The position numbers and the translations under genes were made by a program. The notes under the pieces were generated by a model. The model was not told where the DNA came from and did no database searches. It saw nothing but the letters and a program-made list of their open reading frames with translations. This document shows, one piece after another, positions 16,294 to 24,315 of a stretch of 36,007 nucleotides of DNA. Positions within the stretch are counted from its first letter, which is position 1. The number at the start of each line of letters is the position of its first letter. This DNA comes from Thermotogaceae bacterium (GTDB lineage Bacteria; Thermotogota; Thermotogae; MWEM01), in NCBI GenBank assembly GCA_030445775.1, contig JASUTC010000009.1, positions 1 to 36,007 on the forward strand. Reading direction: 5' to 3'.

Positions 16294-17259
16294 ATGGATG
16301 TATTAACAATCACAATGAATCCTGCATTGGATAGAGAGATCATCATACCTCATTTCCAATTGAACACACTTCATCGTGTTTTTGAAAGAGAAAAGCTGAT
16401 CAGTGACCCCGGCGGAAAAGGTATAAATGTTTCTATGATGCTGTCAAAGTTAAACGACACGCCAAGTATTGCCATGGGGTTTCTCGGTGGATATACCGGC
16501 CGGATCATTTCGGAGGAATTAAGGAAGAGATATCCAAATGTTACCCTAAATTTCATCCACATCGATGGTGAAAGCAGGGAAAACATTTCCATTCTGGATG
16601 AAATCAACCATTACATTACGGAAATAAACGCCCCCGGACCGGTGGTACAAGAACCTGACCTGTTACATTTCATGAAATTGTTCAATACCGTTGTATCCAG
16701 GACCAAGATAACCGTTATCTCGGGATCAGTTCCCGTGGGTGTTCCTCTTGATACTTATTCTATACTGTCTGAGAAAGCAAAAGAAAGTGGCAATAAAGTT
16801 TATTTGGAAGCGCGAGGGCAATTACTGACAAACACCGTTAAAAAATGCTGTCCGGAAGTTGTCAGACCGGATATGAGAAGTACGAATAAGATCATGGGTA
16901 AAGAAGTGGAAAGTCTTAATGAATACATGGAAGTTGGAAAAGAAATCGTCAGCTACGGTGCTGAACTCGTGATTATATCTTACAAATTCAAACACGATTT
17001 GATTTTTACACCCGAAGGTGCATGGATACTGACTATAGAACAAGGGGAATTAGACGAATCTCATTTATTGGGAACGGGTGATGCCTATGTTGCCGCTATG
17101 ATTCATGATTATTTGACCACGAACCATTCGTTGTTGGAACGGGCAAAATACGGTATGGCCGCTGCAATGGCAAAAACAACTTATTTAAAGAAAGAAATGC
17201 CCTCACTTTCGGATATCGAAAAAAATTTAGATAACATCAAAATAGAAAAACTGGATTGA
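16294..17259 (+). CDS. PfkB-family sugar kinase, 1-phosphofructokinase/LacC type
   Basis: This cytoplasmic ribokinase-fold kinase is 321 aa from the chosen start. Its N-terminus (TITMNPALDREI) and DPGGKGINVSMMLSKL resemble FruK and LacC, which phosphorylate fructose-1-phosphate or tagatose-6-phosphate. The anion-hole/catalytic motif is GTGDAY, with catalytic Asp263. No PTS genes or other sugar genes are adjacent, so the substrate cannot be named. The frame opens at 16255 overlapping the upstream stop, but GGAGAGGGG at 16281-16289 points to ATG 16294, and the family signature begins there. The middle of the protein is divergent compared with FruK. Confidence 0.85.
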   Translation: MDVLTITMNPALDREIIIPHFQLNTLHRVFEREKLISDPGGKGINVSMMLSKLNDTPSIAMGFLGGYTGRIISEELRKRYPNVTLNFIHIDGESRENISILDEINHYITEINAPGPVVQEPDLLHFMKLFNTVVSRTKITVISGSVPVGVPLDTYSILSEKAKESGNKVYLEARGQLLTNTVKKCCPEVVRPDMRSTNKIMGKEVESLNEYMEVGKEIVSYGAELVIISYKFKHDLIFTPEGAWILTIEQGELDESHLLGTGDAYVAAMIHDYLTTNHSLLERAKYGMAAAMAKTTYLKKEMPSLSDIEKNLDNIKIEKLD

Positions 17260-17268
17260 GGTGATGAT

Positions 17269-17742
17269 ATGAAAGTCGGAGATATAATGATCAGAGACAT
17301 ATCGGCTATTTTTGAAGATGAAACGGTGGAACGGTTTATCAGGTTATGTGCCAATCACCTCAGAACAGGGATGCCCGTAGTTGATGATGAAATGCGCATT
17401 TTAGGTTATATCAGCGAGAATGACATTGTAAACGCCGTTATCCCCTCTTATTTTAGTATGTTACAATCCGCGTCATTCATACCGGATACCAATCAACTGA
17501 AAAAAAAGCTGCATTTGATTAAAGATGAACCCATCAGTAAATACATGGCTAAATCGGTTATTTCGGTAAAGGAAAGCGATACACTGCTTCATGCATCGGA
17601 TTTGTTGATCAGACACAAGTTTTTTTCATTGTGTGTCGTAGATGAAGAGGAAAGGCTTACGGGGCTTGTCAATCGTTCCAGAATACTCTTGGGCGTTTTA
17701 CAAGAATTAGAGGAAGAAAAAAATGAAAATCGGGAGAATTAA
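17269..17742 (+). CDS. CBS-domain pair protein
   Basis: The 157 aa consist almost entirely of two CBS domains (about residues 1-60 and 90-150), recognisable from MIRDISAIFEDETVERF...GMPVVDDEMRILGYISENDIV and SVKESDTLLHASDLL...FFSLCVVDEEERLTGLVNRSRIL (shown in part). CBS pairs usually bind adenosine nucleotides and act as energy or ligand sensors. It starts 9 bases after the kinase with GAGGTGATG as ribosome binding site, so it is co-transcribed. No enzymatic domain is attached, and its partner is unknown. Confidence 0.9.
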   Translation: MKVGDIMIRDISAIFEDETVERFIRLCANHLRTGMPVVDDEMRILGYISENDIVNAVIPSYFSMLQSASFIPDTNQLKKKLHLIKDEPISKYMAKSVISVKESDTLLHASDLLIRHKFFSLCVVDEEERLTGLVNRSRILLGVLQELEEEKNENREN

Positions 17743-17749
17743 ATAAAAA

Positions 17750-19072
17750 TTGAAGAAAAAAGTGAAATGCAGTTTTATTACTCTGGGTTGTAAGGTCAAT
17801 CAGTATGAGACGGACTTTATGACCCAGAAACTTTTAAATGAAGGCTATATTGTACAACCCATTTCCCCGGATACCGATTTTGTGATTATCAACACCTGTA
17901 CGGTTACTAATGAAGCGGATCGAAAATCAAGACAACAAATCAGAAGGGCAAAGAAAATCGCGCCAAATTCAACCACGATTGCCATGGGGTGCAGTGTACA
18001 AGTAATGGACCGGGATAGAAAAAAAATAGCAGACAATCACTTTGGAAACGGCGAAAAAGGTGATATTGTCACAATTATAAAAGGGATCGAGGCTGGCGAT
18101 ACTTCATCAACCTTCGACAAAGCCTACTGGCTACGACACGATCAGCTAACATTAAGTTTAAGGAACTCGGGTTCAAAAAACAGACAAAATATCATGATTC
18201 AGGAAGGATGCACCAATACATGTACTTACTGTAAAATCTATCATGCAAGAGGGACTGTTTCAATCTCTAAACCACCGGAAATGATCATTTCTGAAATCAA
18301 CAAAATCGGTGAGAAAAATTGCAAAGAATTTATTCTCACTGGAATCAACCTTGGAGATTATGCTTGGGAAGGGTTAGACTTGGCCGGTTTGCTGAAAAAG
18401 ATCGATGATGAAGTGCATCCTGATTACAGAATCAGACTCAGCTCTGTAAACCCGGAAGATGTGACAGATGAATTATGTGAGCAATTAAAAGCCAAAAGAT
18501 TTTGCCCTCATCTTCATCTGTCGGTTCAAAGTGGTTCAAATCGAGTTTTAAAAAGAATGAACAGGAAATATAAAGCCGACACAATCATTCATGCCGTTGA
18601 GAAACTCAGAGCCATAGATCCATTGTATTCCATTTCTTGTGATATTATTGTGGGGTTTCCCGGCGAAACAGAACAAGATTTTCAAGAGACGGTGCAACTT
18701 ATCGAACAAATTCGCCCCTTGAAGACACATGTTTTTCGTTATTCCATGAAAAAGGGAACCCCGGCAGCCAGTTATGAACAACAGGTGGATGGCAATATAA
18801 AAAAAGAACGTTCTTCACGATTGGATCAGATTGCAAAGCGACTATCTTATCAAGTACGAAACGATCATATGGGAAAAAAACGTGAGATTATTGCAGAACA
18901 AGTTGGAAATAATCAAATAACGGGACATGATGTGTATTATTTAAAACACATAATCATGACTTTAGAAAATAGCTATACCGAAGGGAATAAGGTCCAAACA
19001 AAGATCATTCAAATCCCTGAAAATTCAGAACCTGATGAGGTGAATTCAACAATTGTTTGTCTACATGAATGA
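17750..19072 (+). CDS. mtaB: tRNA threonylcarbamoyladenosine methylthiotransferase MtaB
   Basis: MtaB is a radical-SAM enzyme that adds a methylthio group to t6A37 of ANN-reading tRNAs. The 440 aa show the methylthiotransferase domain with Cys in TLGCKVNQYETD, INTCTVTNEADRKSRQQIRR and MGCSVQ; the radical-SAM triad GCTNTCTYCKIYHARG; the LTGINLGDYAW block; LSVQSGSN and CDIIVGFPGET; and a C-terminal TRAM-like region starting GKKREIIAEQVG. KVNQYETD and the 'CTYCKI' form indicate MtaB rather than MiaB or RimO. The TTG start lies 8 bases after the CBS stop; its nearest purine-rich site (GGGAG) is 13 bases upstream, so initiation may rely on coupling. A GTG at 17762 is an alternative. It overlaps the next gene by 20 bases. 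Confidence 0.94.
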   Translation: MKKKVKCSFITLGCKVNQYETDFMTQKLLNEGYIVQPISPDTDFVIINTCTVTNEADRKSRQQIRRAKKIAPNSTTIAMGCSVQVMDRDRKKIADNHFGNGEKGDIVTIIKGIEAGDTSSTFDKAYWLRHDQLTLSLRNSGSKNRQNIMIQEGCTNTCTYCKIYHARGTVSISKPPEMIISEINKIGEKNCKEFILTGINLGDYAWEGLDLAGLLKKIDDEVHPDYRIRLSSVNPEDVTDELCEQLKAKRFCPHLHLSVQSGSNRVLKRMNRKYKADTIIHAVEKLRAIDPLYSISCDIIVGFPGETEQDFQETVQLIEQIRPLKTHVFRYSMKKGTPAASYEQQVDGNIKKERSSRLDQIAKRLSYQVRNDHMGKKREIIAEQVGNNQITGHDVYYLKHIIMTLENSYTEGNKVQTKIIQIPENSEPDEVNSTIVCLHE

Positions 19073-19850
19073 AAACTGGATGGAAGAAGAAAAAGCAACG
19101 ATCTCAATCAACAACCCGGGTTTTACAAGTGCTCGTGTGGTATATGAAACGATCCGTACCTATAAAGGAGAACTCTTTCGGTTTAAAAAACACTATGACA
19201 GGCTTGCCAATTCCGCAGATGCCATGAAAATGGTTTTGAATAAAACCTGGGAAGAAATGGAACAAATTATTCTAACCGGAATTTCCAAAAACAGGTTGGA
19301 TGAAGCCTACATTCAAATTTTTCTAACGGCAAATCCGGATTTAATCATCCAAATAAAAGATTTCCCTAAAATAGACACCAGTATATACCAAACAGGCGTT
19401 TTGTCGGATATTTCCGAAATTAGAAGACAGGCCTTTATGCACAATAAAACGGCTATCAAAACAACTGCCGCATTAGATGTCTTTTTATCCAGAATAAAAA
19501 AACCCAATTATTTATACGATTTCATCATGCTCAACAGAGAAGGTTATGCTGCGGAAGGAACCTTTTCTAATGTATTTTTAGTTAAAGACGGGGTTCTTAT
19601 TACCCCAAGCATGGCAACCGGTATTCTCTCGGGAATCACACGTGAAGTGGTTATAGAAATCTCTCAAAATTGTAAAATCAAATGTGAACAAAGGCTGGTT
19701 CAAAAAAAAGAATTGTTTGAAGCCGACGAACTCTTTCTGACCCATACCAGCGGAGGAATCGTCCCAATACGCGCATTGGGACACAAGGACTACCAAATCG
19801 GCGAAATAACCTCACGCCTAATGTCTGCATTAGATGAATTTACGGGATAA
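19053..19850 (+). CDS. Class IV PLP-dependent enzyme (aminodeoxychorismate lyase / branched-chain aminotransferase type)
   Basis: The fold-IV pattern is clear: ETIRTYKGELFRFKKHYDRL near residues 30-50, the PLP lysine in HNKTAIKTTAALD near 134, the PLP-binding Glu in AAEGTFSNVFLV, and ATGILSGITREVV. The family includes PabC (4-aminobenzoate from aminodeoxychorismate), IlvE and D-amino acid aminotransferase. The usual YGDG(V/L)FE loop is replaced by TSARVVYE, so substrate assignment is uncertain; PabC is a reasonable guess, not shown. The chosen TTG start has GAGGTG 10 bases upstream; the in-frame ATG at 19065 is further away. It overlaps mtaB by 20 bases and is last in the operon before a strong terminator. 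Confidence 0.87.
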   Translation: MFVYMNENWMEEEKATISINNPGFTSARVVYETIRTYKGELFRFKKHYDRLANSADAMKMVLNKTWEEMEQIILTGISKNRLDEAYIQIFLTANPDLIIQIKDFPKIDTSIYQTGVLSDISEIRRQAFMHNKTAIKTTAALDVFLSRIKKPNYLYDFIMLNREGYAAEGTFSNVFLVKDGVLITPSMATGILSGITREVVIEISQNCKIKCEQRLVQKKELFEADELFLTHTSGGIVPIRALGHKDYQIGEITSRLMSALDEFTG

Positions 19851-19905
19851 TAACGATTCATTTCCCCGGTTCTTCCCATTTTAAGTACAATAAATTCAAC
19901 CATTA

Positions 19906-19940
19906 GGACCAAGACGCACCCCTTGGTCCGGTATATTTTT
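19906..19940 (+). terminator. Intrinsic terminator of the FtsA-like to PLP-enzyme operon
   Basis: GGACCAAG (19906-19913) pairs with CTTGGTCC (19922-19929) around an 8-base loop, followed by GTATATTTTT. It lies 56 bases after the stop codon. Confidence 0.85.
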
Positions 19941-19991
19941 GAAAACTTTATTTTATTGCAACATAAAAGATCCATTTTTGTGTTTAAAACC

Positions 19992-20020
19992 TTGACATGC
20001 ATTATACCGTATGGTATACT
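19992..20020 (+). promoter_or_regulatory. Promoter of the TetR gene
   Basis: TTGACA at 19992-19997, a 17-base spacer and TATACT at 20015-20020 precede the gene closely. The predicted transcript start is about 9 bases before the ATG at 20036, so the leader is almost absent. The operator at 20003-20018 fills the spacer and part of the -10, a layout that fits autorepression. Confidence 0.88.
20003..20018 (+). promoter_or_regulatory. TetR operator copy 1 (TATACC-N4-GGTATA)
   Basis: Perfect 6+6 inverted repeat with GTAT as spacer, inside the promoter of the regulator gene. The same half-sites recur at 20619-20634. Confidence 0.8.
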
Positions 20021-20035
20021 CTCTACGGTGATGAA

Positions 20036-20602
20036 ATGAGTACAGATGAAAAGATTATGGAAAAGGCGTTGGAAGCTTTTGCCCTTAACGGTTATGAAAA
20101 TATAGGTGTTCAGGAAATCTGTGATGCCTCGGGAATAACAAAACCAACGCTTTATCATTATTATGGCAGTAAAACAGGATTGTTGACTCAAATCATGACA
20201 GAGTATTCCAAACGCTTGATTAAAGATATAACAGAAGCAAGTGCATACAAAGGAGATTTGCCCTTAACCATCAACAAAACAGTCAAAGCCTATTTCACCT
20301 TTGCCCGAAACAACAAATCGTTTTACAGGTTGTTGTTGAATCTGTTTTTTGCGCCACCCCAAAGTCAATTTTCAAAGATCTCACAACAGTATATGAAAAG
20401 GCAGTATTTAATCCTTGAAACCCTTTTTAAACTCGCTTCAGAAGATCACGGAAATATGAAACACAAAGAAAAAAGAAACGCCATCACTTTGTTAGGCTTC
20501 ATCAACAGCTACATCGGTATGTGGATGAACGGTGAAGCAGAGTTGAATGACGATCAGGTCTTTTCGGCTTCTCATCAATTCATGCATGGCATTTATTCGT
20601 AA
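20036..20602 (+). CDS. TetR/AcrR-family transcriptional regulator
   Basis: The 188-aa protein has the TetR N-terminal helix-turn-helix: KIMEKALEAFALNGYENIGV, then EICDASGITKPTLYHYYGSK at about residues 25-45, the recognition helix region. The C-terminal ligand domain is specific to no family I recognise. A longer frame begins at 19997, but its extra residues are encoded by the promoter spacer and -10, so ATG 20036 is the better start. There is only a weak GGTG upstream, so this mRNA may be nearly leaderless. The palindrome in its promoter recurs before the downstream glycosidase, suggesting it represses itself and that gene. Confidence 0.92.
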   Translation: MSTDEKIMEKALEAFALNGYENIGVQEICDASGITKPTLYHYYGSKTGLLTQIMTEYSKRLIKDITEASAYKGDLPLTINKTVKAYFTFARNNKSFYRLLLNLFFAPPQSQFSKISQQYMKRQYLILETLFKLASEDHGNMKHKEKRNAITLLGFINSYIGMWMNGEAELNDDQVFSASHQFMHGIYS

Positions 20603-20618
20603 ATTTTTTTAATCAGTA

Positions 20619-20634
20619 TATACCTATCGGTATA
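20619..20634 (+). promoter_or_regulatory. TetR operator copy 2 in front of the GH13 gene
   Basis: TATACC-TATC-GGTATA has the same half-sites as copy 1 with a different spacer. It lies between the TetR stop and the glycosidase ribosome binding site. No clean -35/-10 pair is visible around it. Confidence 0.75.
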
Positions 20635-20654
20635 CCCAACAAAAAGGAGGCAAT

Positions 20655-21998
20655 ATGACACATCAAAAATGGTACCAGAAAACAACTTTTTATCACATAT
20701 ACCCTTTGGGTTTCTGCGGAGATTTAATCGGTCAACGTGACAGTCCCTTACAAAAGATCACAGAGCATCTAGATTATATTCAAAGCATGGGTTTTACGGG
20801 ACTGTACTTGGGACCCCTTTTTGAATCTTCCAGTCACGGATATGACACAACAGATTACTTTAAAGTAGATCGAAGGTTGGGAAAGAATAAGGATTTAAAA
20901 GAATTAATTCAAAAAGCTCATGAAAAAGGCATCAAAGTCATCTTAGACGGGGTATTCAACCATGTGGGACGGGATTTCTTCGCCTTTAAAGACATACTGG
21001 CAAAAAAGGAAGAATCGGAGTACACTGAATGGTTTGAGAATCTGAATTTCAAATCTGATAACCACCATCATGACGGGTTTTCATACAATACTTGGGAAAA
21101 CCATGAGCAACTGGTAAAACTAAACCTGACAAATCCACAAGTTCAAAATCACTTGTTTGAAGCCATCAAGTATTGGGTGGACGATTTTGAAATAGACGGT
21201 TTACGGCTGGACGCTGCTGACTGCCTTGATATGGATTTTCTCAAGGCATTGAGGCAGTTTACTAAAACACTGAAAGAGGATTTTTGGTTGATGGGTGAAA
21301 TAATCCATGGTGATTACAATAATTGGCTGGGCGAAGATCGATTGCATTCAGTGACCAATTACGAATGCTATAAGGGGTTGTATTCAAGCTTTAATGACCG
21401 GAACTTTTTTGAAATCGCATACTCTTTAAACAGACAATTCAATGGTGATGGGATTTATAAAAATTACCATCTTTATAATTTTCTGGATAACCATGATGTT
21501 GATCGAATCAAAAGCAAACTAAACAAATCGACTGATCTCTATCCATTATATATTTTGCTGTACACAATGCCCGGTATCCCTTCGGTTTATTATGGCAGTG
21601 AATGGGGGATATCTGGAAAAAGAACAAAATACAGTGATTTGGCATTAAGACCAGTATTTGATTTGGAAAGGTATCAAGCAGATTCTGATTTTCAAGATCT
21701 GCCGGGATTGATCAAGCGATTAAACGGTTTTCGAAAACAATACAAAAGCCTGAATACAGGTGATTATTCTCAAATATACGTGGATCACAGTCATTTGATC
21801 TTTAAGCGGGAAACGGAAGATGAGATTGCCTACGTGGGCATCAACGCTTCAGAAGAAGAATTTATTTACCATTTTCATGTTGAAAATGATGACCAGTATG
21901 ATGATATTCTAAACGATCAAAAACCGGAATACACCCAAGGGAAAATGTCCACGCGATTGTATCCAAACTGGGGGTCTGTTATCATCAAAAGGAAATAG
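20655..21998 (+). CDS. Alpha-amylase family (GH13) glycoside hydrolase, intracellular
   Basis: The 447-aa protein has all four GH13 signature regions in order: DGVFNHVG (I), GLRLDAAD with nucleophile Asp186 (II), MGEIIHG with acid/base Glu215 (III), and FLDNHDVDR with Asp281 (IV). A short beta-rich C-terminal domain follows. There is no signal peptide, so it acts in the cytoplasm on maltodextrins or related alpha-glucosides. The N-terminal domain of neopullulanases is absent. Family membership is firm; the substrate is not. The start has AAGGAGG 4 bases upstream. It is likely co-regulated by the adjacent TetR through the TATACC-N4-GGTATA operator. Its stop is 1 base from the stop of the convergent membrane-protein gene. 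Confidence 0.94.
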   Translation: MTHQKWYQKTTFYHIYPLGFCGDLIGQRDSPLQKITEHLDYIQSMGFTGLYLGPLFESSSHGYDTTDYFKVDRRLGKNKDLKELIQKAHEKGIKVILDGVFNHVGRDFFAFKDILAKKEESEYTEWFENLNFKSDNHHHDGFSYNTWENHEQLVKLNLTNPQVQNHLFEAIKYWVDDFEIDGLRLDAADCLDMDFLKALRQFTKTLKEDFWLMGEIIHGDYNNWLGEDRLHSVTNYECYKGLYSSFNDRNFFEIAYSLNRQFNGDGIYKNYHLYNFLDNHDVDRIKSKLNKSTDLYPLYILLYTMPGIPSVYYGSEWGISGKRTKYSDLALRPVFDLERYQADSDFQDLPGLIKRLNGFRKQYKSLNTGDYSQIYVDHSHLIFKRETEDEIAYVGINASEEEFIYHFHVENDDQYDDILNDQKPEYTQGKMSTRLYPNWGSVIIKRK

Positions 21999-21999
21999 A

Positions 22000-23019
22000 T
22001 TAAAAAAGGAAAATCACGATAATTGCCATGATTGCCAGCATGATTCCCCAAAGCAAAAAGGCCTTTTTCAGCGCTCCCTTGGCTTTTTCCTGTTCCCACC
22101 ATTTTTTTGGACGGATACCCTGGAGGAAAAAGGTGATCATGGTAGCGAAGTTGATGCAAACAATATTCAGGACAAAAAGCAAAAAGGCACTGATGCCGTA
22201 TTCAAAATAACCGGATGATAATAACAAGCCTGAAGCAACCAACGGTGGCATTAACGCAACGGCAACCATAACACCGATAAACCCTTCCGAAATAGCGGTG
22301 GTATAGGATAATGCCGCCGCTATTCCTGCGGATAACGCCAAGAGAATATCGGAAATATGCAAGACCGTTCGATTAAGAATCTCTCCACTTAAAGAAGACA
22401 GATTGATAAAAAAGCCCAAAAGCAGCGAAAAAATGAAGGCTACCGTAATCCTCAGCAAGTTGGCCTTTAGGGACCTTCCCAATAACTCATAATCCCCCAA
22501 AGAAATTGAAAAAGACATGGCCACATTGGGTCCCAACATGGGGGCAATCACCATGGCCCCCACCAACACCACCGAATTGTCTCTGACCAAACCAATGGCC
22601 GCAACAATGGCGGACAGAATAACCATAATCACTTGAATCGGTGAAAGAGAAACCGTATCAGCTATGTCGGTATACAATTCCTCTCGACTGATACTGGTTC
22701 CTTTCCTAAAAGGCTGCTTCCAAATGGGAACTTTCTCTTTTTCTTCCGCTTCTTTATCCTCCGCCTTGGGTTCTTCCATTTTTGGAACAGAACCCTCAGC
22801 GGGAATAATGACGATACCAAAATCCTTTTCATGCTTTAAGCGGCTTTCAAGTGCATCAATCACTTTTTGAGAATCTTGAGAATTGATCAATATTCGAAGC
22901 ATGTATTTATCTCCGATAGTGTATTCCTGAATATTCTCAATCGCCAAATCCTCTCGGATTTGATTGACCAGATCACCTTTTTCGCCTTCGTAAAAGGCCT
23001 CTATTAATCGAAGTGGCAT
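22000..23019 (-). CDS. DUF389/TIGR00341-family membrane protein
   Basis: The 339 aa start with a soluble domain of about 85 residues (MPLRLIEAFYEGEKGD...), a charged linker rich in Glu and Lys around residues 85-105, and then at least six hydrophobic segments. Family-typical motifs are VGAMVIAPMLGPNVAMS, TTAISEGFIGVMVAVALMPPL and the final hydrophobic helix. The family is widespread and uncharacterised. The ATG at 23019 has GGGGATG about 11 bases upstream, a loose fit. The gene ends tail-to-tail with the GH13 gene with no terminator between. Its upstream region (23020-23199) shows no convincing promoter. Confidence 0.88.
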   Translation of the reverse strand: MPLRLIEAFYEGEKGDLVNQIREDLAIENIQEYTIGDKYMLRILINSQDSQKVIDALESRLKHEKDFGIVIIPAEGSVPKMEEPKAEDKEAEEKEKVPIWKQPFRKGTSISREELYTDIADTVSLSPIQVIMVILSAIVAAIGLVRDNSVVLVGAMVIAPMLGPNVAMSFSISLGDYELLGRSLKANLLRITVAFIFSLLLGFFINLSSLSGEILNRTVLHISDILLALSAGIAAALSYTTAISEGFIGVMVAVALMPPLVASGLLLSSGYFEYGISAFLLFVLNIVCINFATMITFFLQGIRPKKWWEQEKAKGALKKAFLLWGIMLAIMAIIVIFLF

Positions 23020-23199
23020 CTAGTATTCATCCCCTATACCCCAATGCTTGCCGTTTATTTAAAGAATCTTTTCTATATCATCCACGAATTTTTCAGGTAG
23101 CGTAGATGGGCATCTTTACCTTTTACAGACGGATTTTAAACCGTGTTGAATGTTAGTTTATTATGCAATTTTTCCTTTAAAAAAACAAGTTTTCGTATT

Positions 23200-24315
23200 T
23201 TATATTTGTTCCAATTTAAATATTGTTTTACCCATTAACGGGATGGCAACAGCCGCAATTAAAATAAAAACCGCGTTAGTCGTCCAGAATCTGGATAGTT
23301 GCATATAATCCTGTCCCAAAGAAAACCGTATATTCTCAGCCACATAAGTCATTGGCAAAATATACCCTAACCGCTGTAACCATTTTGGCATCAGTTCCAA
23401 TGGAAAATAGACCCCTGCAAAAAACATCATGATAGTTGAGAATATATTGGCTGCATTCATTGCTGCGTTAGGTTCTCTGAAAAGAAGCAAGAACAGCCCG
23501 CCGAGCCCCATCATCAAGAACATTGAAGAAAAATAAGTAATGGCAAAGTATAAAAAATTTATGTTAAAGGAAACTTGGAACAACAGACGTGCAAATAACA
23601 TGATAATGATAATGGTGATAATCGAGACTAACAGATTATTGATGATATCAGCCGCTAAGAACTGTGATCCTTTCATGGGTGTGACAATTAATCGTTTGAT
23701 GATATCCTGCTTTCTATAATAACCAAAACTGATGATCAACGCCATTATTCCAGACAGAGAAATGGATACCGCAATAACCCCTGAAAGAATATATCCGGTA
23801 TTTGTAACCGGTTGCTCTGTGAATTCCCTTTCAACAGTTTCAACTGTAATGATATTCTCAAAGCCCGCTGTCGTTTTTCTGAATTCAGTAACAAAATTAT
23901 TCACAACAGATTGATAAAATTGCATCTTGTTCATGGCACCGGCGTTGAAATATGCCTTTACTTCATAGAGTCCTTCCTTATCCATGAGTGAAATACCAAA
24001 TTCCACACCATCATACCCTTTTTCAACACTTTCACCTAAGTCAGATAAGGAATAGACGAGAAGGGGTTTAAGGCCCATGGTTTCAGAAGCCTTTATAATA
24101 TTCGATTCGGTTTCTTCATCAATTTCCCCACTGAGATAAATGGCATAACGAATTTCTTCAGCTCCTGTTGAAACAGAAGAAGAAGAGTCCCCACCAAATG
24201 CCAATCCAAATATTACTAAAAACATAATGGGAAAAGCCAAGGTCCAAAAAAGTGCTCCCTTATCCCTTATCCGGCTTTTAAGGAATGCTTTCAGAATACC
24301 CAACATTAACTTCAT
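23200..24315 (-). CDS. ABC-2 type exporter permease (second subunit)
   Basis: The 371-aa permease has one N-terminal membrane helix (ALFWTLAFPIMFLVIFGLA), a large extracytoplasmic domain of about 130 residues, and then five to six hydrophobic segments, the ABC-2 half-transporter plan. FAGVYFPLELMPKWLQRLGY and PMTYVAENIRF are typical of the family's C-terminus. An upstream in-frame ATG at 24336 is available, but GGAGGAGA precedes the ATG at 24315, which overlaps the previous stop by ATGA. It is the last gene of the tetR-ATPase-permease-permease operon. Confidence 0.92.
   Translation of the reverse strand: MKLMLGILKAFLKSRIRDKGALFWTLAFPIMFLVIFGLAFGGDSSSSVSTGAEEIRYAIYLSGEIDEETESNIIKASETMGLKPLLVYSLSDLGESVEKGYDGVEFGISLMDKEGLYEVKAYFNAGAMNKMQFYQSVVNNFVTEFRKTTAGFENIITVETVEREFTEQPVTNTGYILSGVIAVSISLSGIMALIISFGYYRKQDIIKRLIVTPMKGSQFLAADIINNLLVSIITIIIIMLFARLLFQVSFNINFLYFAITYFSSMFLMMGLGGLFLLLFREPNAAMNAANIFSTIMMFFAGVYFPLELMPKWLQRLGYILPMTYVAENIRFSLGQDYMQLSRFWTTNAVFILIAAVAIPLMGKTIFKLEQI

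Noticed and set aside
23020-23199. Possible small ORF or regulatory RNA between the ABC operon and the TIGR00341 gene
   Set aside because: Short frames and weak dyads such as ACGG/CCGT exist, but there is no convincing promoter, start site or family match.
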